DNA of 64,000 bases. Origin: Chloranthus sessilifolius. Lineage: Eukaryota; Streptophyta; Magnoliopsida; Chloranthales; Chloranthaceae. A program made the translations under genes and the position numbers. Numbering within the stretch: position 1 is the stretch's first letter; the number at the start of each line of letters is the position of its first letter. Positions 21,246-31,576 of this stretch are shown piece after piece. Where the stretch lies: the NCBI GenBank assembly GCA_021018995.1, contig CM037587.1:61602104-61666103 (forward strand). The letters run 5' to 3'. Below the pieces are notes generated by a model. That model worked only from the letters and a program-made list of their open reading frames with translations, was not told the origin of the DNA and did no database searches.

Positions 21246-21577
21246 ACAAACACAGCACCAGCAGGGACAACTCCTTGCAGGCACATTGCACTTGACTCAA
21301 AGAATTTATCTAACAAATTGACAGCTATTTAAGAAAACATAAATTTACAACTATCCTAAATACTGCTATGGAAATTGTAAGAGAAACAGACAGAGTTTTA
21401 AAGGTTTAGAGAATTTGCAAACAAAGATAGCTAATCTCCAAATGTAGTCCACTGTTCTTCTTTGCTGCTGTCTAGATCTGCAAGAAAGTTTCAAAATTAC
21501 ATCAGCAGTATCAATTATTCAAAGCTACAAAGAACACTAAAAATACAAAAACTAAGGGTCTACTAATAGATCATCTT
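21246..21577 (-). other. Leader of element C
   Basis: About 330 non-coding bases from primer-binding site to gag start. It aligns with the leader of B (60997-61293). Confidence 0.75.
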
Positions 21578-21595
21578 TCCCCGGCAACGGCGCCA
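21578..21595 (-). promoter_or_regulatory. Primer-binding site for tRNA-Asp, element C (perfect)
   Basis: On the - strand TGGCGCCGTTGCCGGGGA, the exact complement of the 3' end of plant tRNA-Asp as I know it. Six bases (AGTTTT) separate it from the LTR end at 21602. Confidence 0.9.
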
Positions 21596-21601
21596 AAAAC
21601 T

Positions 21602-23970
21602 TGTTGCGATCTCTAGTGTGCTTACTTTATTTGTTGGTGGTAAAAGTAATTTAAAATCAAAGTAAAATAGGGGATAGAATCAACACAACTAAGAAATCTT
21701 AGACCTGCAAGATACAGGGTCCATTTGTAGCATGTTTTGATAAGTAAGAGTTTGTCCCACAGGGAAAGGTGATCTACAGCTCCAAGGGAGTCATCTCTAG
21801 TAGTCCCTCCAGATCTGGCAGTCCTAAAAGGAGGGGAGTTTAGGGTCACTTATTCTAAGTATCCTAAGCTAGCCTAATGAACTAACTACAGAAAAGGGTT
21901 GAGAAGATGGATGGAGTGAGGGAAAATAAATATAAAAGGGTGAGAAGTATGCTATTGGGTTCAGATCTGCTGGAATTTATGACTCAGATCCAGATCTGCT
22001 GATATAGAAATCTTGTCCAATGGCTACATTATCACCAAAGTGGAGAAAGAATTGAACCGATCCCTGTGCCATGATCCAATCCCTTAAGGTTATAACCTGT
22101 CCACTTAAATGGTCACAGACTATCCCAAAGGGGAACCACACTCCAGAGATGGGTCAAAACAAGTTAATCATTGTAGGCACTACTTCATCCAGGCTCCAAG
22201 CTCAGGAATCCATAGGGAACCTCAACCTCTAAAGCTCTATGTGTGGGGCTAAGGCTGTATAGGACCATGATAGCCCAGACAAATAGAACCAGTAAGAGAT
22301 TGAGTACCACCTTAGATCTAGTTGTCCATTGCTTGAGTGGGCCTACAATGGTCCAGTCACAAGCCTACAATCTCCATACCCAGATTAGATATGCCATCTG
22401 ATGGCGGGTTTATACTAATATGGCGGAGTCTGCCTCTGTACAATCTCCTACCAGGCTACAAGCTCAAGCTCGGAGAAGAAGGATCCATTTTGGATCGGCA
22501 GATTGGATTCACCCTAAGGCTATAACCTGTCCACTTAAATGGTCACAGACTATCCCAGAGGCTATCCTCCTCACGAAGCCCAAAATAAAACAAGAATATT
22601 GCTGCCACCACCATGGTCACAAGGCTACCAGCTCAGGCTTCCATGGGGATTTTAGATCTAGTGGGTCCTGTGGTGGAGCTAAGGCTGTAAAGGACCATGA
22701 TAGCCTAGACACATAGGTCACTTGGATCTAAATAGGACCTTAGAATCAGTCCTCCATTGCTTTGAATCACAGCCAAAGCAATGGGGAATCACAAGGCAGC
22801 AGCCTCGCACAGAGCAACTCACAAACACATGAATCCCATAAAAGTACAACACCCAATCACAAATTCCGTTAATCTAATCTTAATAAGCATACAAAGGCAT
22901 GGCCAGCAAGTGCTGGGCCATGGAGAGAAGAAGAAGAAAAAGGAAAACTACTTACGGCTACAGAAAAATAAGACTATAATTCTAAAAATAAAATAGAGCA
23001 AAAATTGAACTTTTCCGGCCTCCTCTTCCAGCCTTCTTAAACCTAAACCAGGCTTAGGTTTATATAGCAGTGGGTGTGGCGGCGCATTAGGGTTAGGAAA
23101 CCCTAATTTTAGTGATGCCACGTGGCCTATTAATGATCCTTGGATGCCCGGGGTGCATGCACGGAGATTTGAGCGTGGGAGTGCATGCCCTAATCCTTAG
23201 AAATTCCCAGAAAGTCCTCTGCAGAATGATGGAAGTTGGAGTTCAGAGGTTTGCCAGGTTGCAGTCGATTCCCAGACTTGTCGCATGGTGGCTCTGTTCT
23301 TTGCGTGGTTGAGTTTAACATTAAAACTTCAAATGTCATGGGGTAGCAGCTTCTTAATGCTTTGAGCAGTCGCGAGGTAGGTAGTTAAGCTCTCGCGGGA
23401 TTGGGCTTTGTGCGGTTGGATTACTACTTGTGAATAGCGCTAGAACTGCGCGAGCATTCCATTTCACAATAGATCTTCATGAGGCTAACTTCTGACTTCG
23501 CGAGGCTGCTTTCTTCTTGAATCACGCGACAGCTTCTTTTCTTGATAGATCTTCGCGAGGATCCTCGCGATAGCTTTGAGGCTTTTCTGAAGCGTATGTG
23601 AGTTCTCTTGACATTTGCATCCCAGTTGTTTGCGACTCTGTGAAGAATCTCTTAAAGCTGTCTCTCCTCAGCGGTTCTGAGTGAACTGCGTGAGGTTGAT
23701 TTTAGGTCTTCTTGAACTGCGCGAGACTGCGCGACCATTTACTCCTGAACTTCGCGAGAGCTGCGCAAGGTTTACTTTAGGTCTGGATTCATGGCTCATT
23801 CTTTTGAGGGACTTCTGGTGCCAATGCAGGCTCCTTAACATGATTTCTGGCCTTATTGCACTGCTGTTTATTATCTGCAGAAAACACTTAACAAACCTTT
23901 ATTAGATGGCTAAGGGTCTAATCAAAATCTAAGTTAAGGGGTGAAAAGCGATACTTTTCAGGTCTTAACA
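21602..23970 (-). repeat. 5' LTR of element C (2369 bp)
   Basis: Begins TGTTGCGATC on the + strand and ends ...GGTCTTAACA. Partner of 13855-16232. TATA box (- strand TATATAAA) at 23059-23066. The TCGCGA motif array is at about 23370-23775; several CpGs of the array differ from the 3' LTR by C-to-T or G-to-A changes. Confidence 0.95.
23059..23066 (-). promoter_or_regulatory. TATA box of the C 5' LTR
   Basis: TATATAAA on the - strand, with a telobox-type AACCCTAA / TTAGGGTTAGG pair within about 50 bases upstream. The same arrangement is in the 3' LTR (about 15324). Confidence 0.6.
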
Positions 23971-23975
23971 CAACC

Positions 23976-24554
23976 ATTGAGGAGGAGAGAGCTAGGGTTT
24001 TGCAGGAGGTCTTGAATGAGCAAAAATGACCTAACGACAGGTGTATAACGAGTGAAAATTGATTTCAATAGGATGAGCTGAGTGATTTCGATAGGTCAAG
24101 GGGTCCTATCGAACACTAGAAAGAATACAGCGTGCAGATGAGATGCTTTGATAGGCCAAATCCTTCCTATCGATAGGGTCATGTAGTACATGATTCATCC
24201 TCTCAATAGGTTCCTGATAGGTATTCAGAACCTATCGAAGAGTTGTTTTCACCTATCGACAAGTCTCAATGCCTATCGAAATCCTCAAATGACTTATCGA
24301 AAGGTCCCATATGCTCATAAAAACTATATTTTTGCGTTGTGTTCAGCCTCAACACCCAACAAACTCCTTTGTTGTGCTTCCATTTACGTTGTTTTCATTA
24401 TTGACATACTCCCATGATCCCTGGACTACTGACAAGATTGATATGATGACCGAATTCTAGCATGGCAATTCTATTGTAAATGAACAAAACATCAAAACGG
24501 AAAGTAATCACTTAAAACATAACCAAAATATAATATATATGATACACACTGAAA
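23976..24554 (-). repeat. Family A integrase-ORF3 spacer with CCTATCGA motif cluster
   Basis: Continuation of the A spacer to the right of element C. Between about 24030 and 24310 the motif CCTATCGA and variants (CTATCGATAGG, CCTATCGAAC) recur many times, mirroring the array inside the A LTRs. Non-coding; the + strand frame 24190-24417 is an accident of the repeats. Confidence 0.75.
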
Positions 24555-25746
24555 TCAGGTATAAATTGGAGGGTCCTGAAGATCAATGGTCTGCTCAGGC
24601 TCACGAATTTTTTCAACACAAATCTTTAGCCTCTGCCCATTGCCTATCATGACTCTACCATCTTTGGAGTCCATGATTTCTACAGCCCCGAATGGGGAAA
24701 CATGTAAAACTGTGTAAGGCCCATCCCATCTGGACTGCAATTTTCTTGGAAAGAATTTTAATCTTGAATTGAACAACCATACCTTGTCACCTATTTTGAA
24801 TTCTTTCCGCAGCAAATGCCTATCATGAAAGGCTTTAGTTTTTTTCTTGTAGATCCGGGCATTTGAATATGCTTCCATCCTTAACTCATCAAGCTCAGAT
24901 AATTATAGTTTCCTATTCACACCAGCAGAAGTTAAGTCAAAATTTAATGCTTTAATGGCCCAATATGCTATATCTTCTAACTCAACAGGCAAGTGACATG
25001 TCTTGCCATATACTAGCCTGAATGGAGACATCCTTATCGGGGTTTTGTAGGCAGTCCTATAGCCCACAACGCATCTGACAGTTTTATGAACCAATCTCTT
25101 CTATCAGCTCGCGTAGTCTTCTCTAGGATGTGTTTGATTTCCCTGTTGGAAATCTCTACTTGCCCACTGGTTTGTGGGTGGTAGGGAGTAGCAATTCTGT
25201 GGGTCACAGAATATTTTTCCAACAATTTTTCAAAAGGTTTGTTGCAAAAGTGGCTTCCTCCATCACAAATAATAGCTTTGGGGGAGTCAAACCTAGAGAA
25301 GATGTTGTCCTTTAAGAACTTAATGATAACCTTATGATCATTTGTTCTTATAGCTATGGCCTCTACCCATTTGGACGCATAGTCCACAGCTACAAGGATG
25401 AAATTATATCCATAAGAGGGGGGAAAAGGTCCCATAAAATCAATTCCCCATATGTCAAATAGTTCAACAACAAGCACAGGTTGCAAGGGCATGGAGTTTC
25501 TTTTTGTAATACTTCCCATTTGCTGGCATTTAGAACAAGCTTTGCAATGCTGTATGACATCTTGAACAGAGTGGGCCAATAGAAACCACTTTGAAGCACC
25601 TTTCCAGCACTCTTGTTGCCACTGAAATGGCCCCCACAAGCCTGTTCATGATGCATGGTTAGAATGTTTTCAAACTTAGTTTCTGGAACGCATTTTCTTA
25701 TTACTTGGTTTGCACAATACTTAAAAAGGTAAGGATCCTCCCACAT
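24555..25746 (-). pseudogene. Integrase, family A
   Basis: Reads leftwards. Zinc-binding part: H-H-E-Q-A-C-G-G-H and C-S-K-C-Q-Q (about 25700-25510). Catalytic core: G-I-D-F-M-G (first Asp, about 25440), I-C-D-G-G-S-H-F (second Asp, about 25265), G-Q-V-E-I-S-N-R-E (Glu, about 25155). C-terminal part: [15 protein letters not shown] and RWDGPYTV, then QRLK near 24620. Athila-type integrase joining cDNA ends to the target with a 5-bp stagger. Two or three frameshifts (near 25560, 25080 and 24900) break the frame. Confidence 0.88.
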
Positions 25747-26472
25747 GTAATTTCAAATTTGTGAGAAGAACAGATTCCTATCATCCTTACTCTAATGTGG
25801 GGGTACCCTTCCCACAGTAAGATAGTTTACTATGTTGGCAAACCAGGGCATACTTATCTCCATAGCAAAAAGCTACTCATCTGGGAAAGAATCATTGATG
25901 GGCAAGCTCTCTATTTCAGCATCTGGAATCCTAGATAAGTGGTTTGCAACCACATTTTCAACTCCCTTCTTGTCTTTGATTTCCAAGTTGAATTCCTACA
26001 GAAGAAGAATCCATCTGATTAGTCTAGCTTTAGCCTCCTTCTTAGACAAGAGGTATTTCGGGGCTAAATGGTCAATAAACACAGTGATCTTAGATCCCAA
26101 CACATATGATCTGAACTTTTCCAAAGCAAATACAATGGCTAGCAGCTCCTTTTCAGTTGTGGTATAATTTAATTGAGCATTAACCATTGATTTACTAGCA
26201 TATGGCACCACACATGGTACTTTGTCTTTCCTTTGTCCTATTACTGCACCAATGGCAAAGTCTGATGCATCACACATCAGCTCAAATGGCAGAGAAAAAT
26301 TAAGAGCTTGCAATATAGGAGCAGTAGTCAAATAGGTTTTCAGAAGTTTAAAAGCAGCTAGGCATTCATCATTGAACACAAATGGAATCTCTTGGCACAA
26401 CAAGTGGCAAAGAGGCCTGGAAAGTTTGTTAAAGTCTTTGATGAACCTCCTATAGAAACCAGCATGGCCCAA
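25747..26472 (-). pseudogene. RNase H region, family A
   Basis: Blocks [13 protein letters not shown] (catalytic Asp, about 26280), [14 protein letters not shown] (Glu, about 26145) and VFIDHLAPKYL (Asp, about 26075), then K-E-A-K-A-R-L-I-R-W near 26025. The His in the usual D-H-(S/L)-A-L-K-Y block is retained though Leu-Lys context varies. A frame break occurs after 25996. Confidence 0.85.
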
Positions 26473-27304
26473 GAATGACCTGACTTGTTTGACAGTTTGA
26501 GAGGGGGAAAATGTGCTATTAAATAAATTTTAGCTTGATCAACCTCTATTCCTCTTTGGGAAACAACATGTCCTAGGACAATACCTTGAGTCACCATGAA
26601 ATGACTCTTTTCCCAACTCAAAACTAGATTGGTCTCCTCACACCTTTGCAGCACAAGGCTGAGATGGTGAAGGCATTGGCTAAAATCATCCCCATAATAG
26701 AGAAATCATCCATAAAAATCTCTAGAAACTTATCAATCATGTCAAAAAAGATAGCATACATGCATCTTTGAAAAGTGGTAGGTGCATTACATAGCCCAAA
26801 TGGCATCCTTTTGTATGCAAAGGTTTCAAATGGACAAGTGAATGTGGTTTTTTCTTGATCTATAGGGTAAACAGGAATCTGGTTGTATCCTGAATAACCA
26901 TCAAGAAAATAGTAAAAAGCCTTACCTACCAACTTATCTAAGATCTGATCTATAAAAGGCAATGGGAAGTGATCTTTGCTAGTTTTCTCATTGAGCTTGC
27001 GATAGTCTATGCATACCCTCCAACCAGTGGTTTGTCTGGTTGGAAATAGCTCACGTGAGTCTGCTTCAACTACTGTGATCCCAGATTTCTTGGGCACCAC
27101 CTGGGTAGGGGCCACCCATTGAGAATCTGAGATAGGGTAAATGACCCCAGCATCAAGAAGTTTGACTACTTCCTTTATTACAACTTCCTGCATGTGTGGG
27201 TTGAGCTTCCTTTGCATCTCTCTAGAAGGTTTAGAGCCCTCTTCAAGATAAATTTTATGCATGCACACAGTTGGATTTATCCCCCCAAATCTGCAATAGT
27301 CCAC
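26358..27304 (-). pseudogene. Reverse transcriptase, family A
   Basis: Starts with ...LDAGVIYPISDSQWV and VVPKKSGIT, then WRVCIDYRKLN, DHFPLPFIDQILDKL, YFLDGYSGYNQIPV, MPFGLCNAPTTFQRCM and the catalytic F-M-D-D-F at about 26705. This wording (ISDSxWV..VPKKSGIT) is characteristic of Athila pol. It is split by a frameshift near 26650, after which the G-I-V-L-G-H-V-V-S block follows in another frame. Confidence 0.88.
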
Positions 27305-28160
27305 CCTATTGCTCTCTTATGCCTTTTTAACACACAAAGCAATTCTTCTTCCTCCTCAAGAGTGAGGGAGGAAGAGATTATCACTCGCAGTTTGTGATTG
27401 GCTCCTAGAAAGGCATATTTTAAAGATTTTGGGAGTTGTTTTAACTCCACATCTGGGGGACTGATGAGTGAAGGCAGTAGGGGTGCCTTAGAAGGTGGTG
27501 GAAGAGGTAATAAAGTAGGAGTCCATGGGTGATGCTTTGCTAGCCCTGCTTCAAAATTTACACTTTCCACATGCTCAAGCTCAGATGTGGAAGCTTTCTC
27601 TTCCACTGTTTCATTCAATACTTCTTCAAAAATATTAAACAAATCATTACCATGCAGCAGCTGAGGCAGATTTTCTTGCACAAACTCATCCAGTACATCA
27701 ATGGAAAAACAATCCTCATTCTCTAAGTGGGGCTGATGGGCTACATTGTACACATTCAACTTGACTTTCATATTGCCAAAAGATACTTCCATGACCCTTA
27801 ATCTACATTGTATACGAGCATTTGCAGTGGCTAAAAAGGGCTTGCCTAAGATCACAGGGATAGAAGTAGCACACTTGCTCGGCTCCATATTCAGCACCAG
27901 GACATCAGTAGGATAAAAGAATTTGCCAACCCCATACAAGACATCATCAATGATTCCCACATGCTTCCTTTTAGATTTGTCAGCTAGTTGTAAGACCACA
28001 TCTGTGGGCTCCAACTCTCCTAAGTCCAACTTCTCATATACTGAATATGGAAGCAAATTCACACTAGCTCCCAGATCTAACAAGGCTTTTTAAATGGTAT
28101 GATCCCCAATGATACAAGGGATAGTAGGGACTCCAGGGTCATGGAGTTTTGTTGGAGTTG
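27277..28160 (-). pseudogene. Aspartic protease and protease-RT linker, family A
   Basis: The open frame begins L-D-L-G-A-S-V-N-L-L-P-Y-S (28077 on), the D-x-G-A retropepsin active site, preceded in the same frame by I-G-D-H-T-I-x-K-A-L with one stop (TAA at about 28090). Then P-V-I-L-G-K-P-F-L-A-T-A-N-A, the second conserved protease block, near 27850. A long acidic linker follows before K-Q-L-P-K-S-L-K-Y-A-F-L-G that leads into RT. Cleaves gag-pol. Confidence 0.85.
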
Positions 28161-28173
28161 TGATAGTCAGTAT

Positions 28174-30098
28174 TTATTTCACTTTTTCTACTGAAAAGAC
28201 TTTCTTGGACAGATGTATCCTTGATTGTCTTTTGTGGGTGCAAAGGTCTTTTAAAAACTTGGCATAGGCTAGAATCTGCTTGATTGCATCAAGTAGAAGC
28301 AGGTTGATCTTCACTTGCTTAAAAGTTTCCATCATTTCCTCTATTTTGGCATGCCCTTTATCAAAAGAGGAAGGTGCTTGCATTGCCTTAGGAAATAGAA
28401 AATGTGGGACTGTTCCCCCATTTGTAGCCTTAGCCAACTCATCATCTCTTTTTTTAATTTTATTTTTTTCTTGAGGACCATCATTATCCTTTTTATTCAA
28501 CATGGGTTGCTCCTGTTGTACCTTCTCTTTTTCTTTTTCTGAATTTTTCAAAGGCCCACAGCCTACTTGATTGTCCACCAACCTTCCACTTCTTAATGTG
28601 GTGACAAATTTGGCTTCCTCATGGGAAGAAGAAACCTCACCTACCATATATTGTCTCCTTGGGTTGTCCATGGGTTGGCTAGGCAGCCTCCCTTCCTCTC
28701 TCTTGGTCAAAACATTAGATAGCTGACCAAGATGGTCTTCTATCTTTTTAATGCTTTGCTATGAGAGTGTACAGTTTGAGATAAGAATCCTAAGTTTTGC
28801 AATGAGGCCAGAACTTGTTCCTCAAAAGAAAGTGATCTAGCAACTGGTGGGGGTGCAACTTGCTGCACAGGCTGAGCCATAGGCTGAGTCATAGGCTGAG
28901 TCATGGGTTGTTGACGGTGGGGCCTTGGAAAGTAATTCTGGTGGTAGGGCTGAGCATTTTGTAAGGCATGTGCTGCTGTGGCTACTATATGGGTTTGAAA
29001 AAGTATCTTGTCTCCACCTCAAGTTGGGGTGGTTTCTCCATTGGTAACCAGTAGTAGGCTGTTGCCTGAAAGACTGAGTGGCAGCCACATGCTCCATCAC
29101 AAAATCTGAAAATTGAACAGCTGAAGGGCATTCCTTAAGGGAGTGAGTGGGGGACTGGCATATAAAACATGCCTCCTCCACTTTAGCAGGCATGGGTGAC
29201 TGCATTGCTCCCATGAGCTTATCAAACTTCTGGGTCAAACTGTCCACTTTCCTTTCCAAATCATTGTGCCCACTCACCTCATACGTCTTTCCTCTTGTAG
29301 TATTTTCATTCACCATTCTAGGGATGTCCAAGTCCCTAGACAATGTCTCTCTCTGCATAGAGTTCTCACTGATGATGTCGAACAACTCTCAATCCTCCTC
29401 AGCAGTTTTGTGGAGGTAAGTACCACCACAACAGGCATCTACCATATCTCTACTTTTAGAATCAATTCCCTGATAGAAACTTTGAACAAGCTGCCATTCA
29501 GGGATTTGATGATGGGGCCATTTATTCAGGAGTTCTTTGAATCTCTCCCATGCTTGGTGAAAGTCCTTAGTTGGATCTTGAGCAAATGAGATAATGCCCT
29601 TCCTCAACTGGCTTGTCTTGGACATAGGAAAAACTTGACAAAAAACTGACATTGAAGATCACTCCAGGGCTAAATACTGTTGGGTGGGAGCATTGACAAC
29701 CGAGTCCTGGCTCTATCCTTCAATAAAAAAGGAAAGAGTCTCATCCTGATTGCTTCCTCCCCCAAAACCTATTATATTGAATGTAGTGCACAGTCCTAGA
29801 AATTCATCAATATGCTTATATGGGTCTTCTTTGGTCAAGCTATGGAATGACGGTAGCATTTGGATTATAGAAGACTTGATCTCATAGTTCCCTTGAACAG
29901 CAGGGAATTGAATGCTGAAGGGGGAATTGTAAACCCCTGGTGCATTGAATTCCTTCAAGGTTTTAGGTTGCTAACCCATTTCAGCAGATTCAGATGCAGC
30001 AGATGTGGGTAAGATTTGTTTAGACCTAAGAATTCTTTCAACCTCTGGATTTAATGGAACAATCTAAGGATTGAGAGTTCTCCTTCCAAACAAACACC
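28174..30098 (-). pseudogene. Gag, family A (- strand copy)
   Basis: One reading frame with several stops. N-terminus near 30098 corresponds to MFGRRILNP of the 6671 stub but its ATG is changed to TTG. Then KEFNAPGVYNSPFSIQF, GNYEIKSSIIQMLPSFH, YKHIDEFLGLC, QLRKGIISFAQ, DACCGGTYLHKTAEED, and the CCHC knuckle C-F-I-C-Q-S-P-T-H-S-L-K-E-C at about 29170-29128. The tail (28710-28174) is rich in Lys/Glu and contains EEMMETFKQVKINLLLLDAI and FLKDLCTHKR, seen also in B. It continues in frame to protease. Confidence 0.85.
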
Positions 30099-30393
30099 AC
30101 TCACAATCTTGATGCACACAAGATGCAGAGCAAATTTAACACAGCAATCAGGAACAACACAATTAACTAATACGTCTACAAATCCACAGATCAGAAAAAT
30201 AAAAGGAGTAGAGGGATGCAAACTTTAGCACAATGCTCCTCCTTAGACACAGCTTCCATTCTGTTAAAAATAACAAAACTATTCCAAAACAGTAAAAACT
30301 TTCAAAAGCAGTTAGTGAAAAACTAAATAGTCTATTATAAATCTATAATCTATACTAAAATAAACTTAGATCTACCAATTTTAACCACACAGA
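30099..30393 (-). other. Leader of family A beside LTR3
   Basis: Non-coding counterpart of 6357-6670 on the other strand. No gene. Confidence 0.7.
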
Positions 30394-30411
30394 TCCCCTA
30401 TAGTGGTGCAA
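30394..30411 (-). promoter_or_regulatory. Decayed tRNA-Asp primer-binding site beside LTR3
   Basis: The - strand reads TTGCACCACTATAGGGGA, several changes (mostly G to A type) from the functional sequence. Position and spacer to the LTR end at 30418 match the other families. Confidence 0.75.
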
Positions 30412-31571
30412 AATACTTGTTGGCTTCTTGCCTTGTGTTCAAAAAGAGGTTTAAAATCACACAATTAAAGGATCTATTGGTTGCACACACCAACGCAAGC
30501 AGACAAACATACCTGCAAGTATTCAGGGCCTGTTGTAGCAAGTTTTAATGGGTAAGGGTATGTCCACAAGAAAATGTGAGCTGAAAATTAAGTAAATCTT
30601 CATATCTAAGGCATATCTGACATCCTACCTAATACTAAAATAGCAAAAGAGAGAGGAGAGGTTTTAAGGGGTTGTCACTTTAAATTAAACTATCGAAATA
30701 CTATTAGATGCATAAATGAATTGAGATTAAATCTAGAGTTCAGATCTTGAAAGTGAGGGGAATATTTGGTGAAATTGGAAACAAAAAATGGAGAGAAACA
30801 ACTTGCAGTTTGGTCTTGCTGCAATTGGATTGAGCTGACAGTGTCACAAAGATTTCAGAGTGTAACAGTCCCTCATCTGACTATAAGCACAACTGCAGGG
30901 TAAAGGGATCTAATCTAAGCCGAAGATTTGGATTGATTTTAAGGCTATGATCTGTCCACCTCAATGGTCACAGATCATCTAATAAATCCACCCCATTCTC
31001 AGATTTCCATCAAAACATTATAATAACTACAAATGCTGCAACTGCCAGGCCACAGACACAGGCAATTGTAGGAATATCAGACCTAGGAAGTTCAAATGGT
31101 ATCCAAGATGTCTACCAATTAAGTGGGTGAGCTGAATCCCATCTATACAAATCCGATTTAGCACCAAATGAAACCAGATGAACTATGGATCAAATTAAAA
31201 TAATAAAACTAGTATTGCATTGCAATAAACTCACTATACAATGAAATACTCTCAGATTTGTAGTCTGTGCATTATCTGACCCTTAATAACACTCTCAACT
31301 CTCCCTAATTACAGATCCAACCTCACTCCTTATTGCTCCAATGAAATTAGCCAACCATAATTAGGCAAAAAGGAAGAATAGAGAATTTCAAATTCAAGCT
31401 CTAATCTTGAAAATTGATCCCCCCTTTTTCTAGCAGATTCCCTCCTTATATAGCTCTCCCCTTCAGCCTCAGATCTGTTTGTCCCGCCAATCATAGCTCA
31501 GCTGGAATAATTCTGTTATTCCCCCTTTTATTCCCCTTCTAAAAGGCTCTCTCAGTTAGTTAGAGTTGGGG

Positions 31572-31576
31572 GAGAG
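31572..31576. repeat. Target-site duplication GAGAG of the solo LTR
   Basis: GAGAG occurs at 31572-31576 and again at 34071-34075. The uninterrupted LTR2 has a single copy at the matching position (near 8090), proving a clean insertion. Confidence 0.95.

Larger units (their letters stand above)
13855..23970 (-). mobile_element. Non-autonomous Athila-like element C (10.1 kb, gag and ORF3 ends only)
   Basis: Complete LTR-to-LTR element on the - strand: 5' LTR 21602-23970, primer-binding site 21578-21595, gag, spacer, shortened ORF3, stem-loop module and 3' LTR 13855-16232. No protease, RT, RNase H or integrase motif exists between gag and ORF3. It is therefore a deletion derivative that keeps cis signals and gag and would need pol from a relative. 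It is inserted in the integrase-ORF3 spacer of family A. Confidence 0.9.

Noticed and set aside
21578..21595. 18-base match to tRNA-Asp
   Set aside because: Only the 3' end is matched and it stands six bases from an LTR end. It is a primer-binding site and not a tRNA gene.
23080..23110. TTAGGGTTAGG as interstitial telomere repeat
   Set aside because: Only one or two units each time, always near the LTR TATA box; better explained as a telobox.
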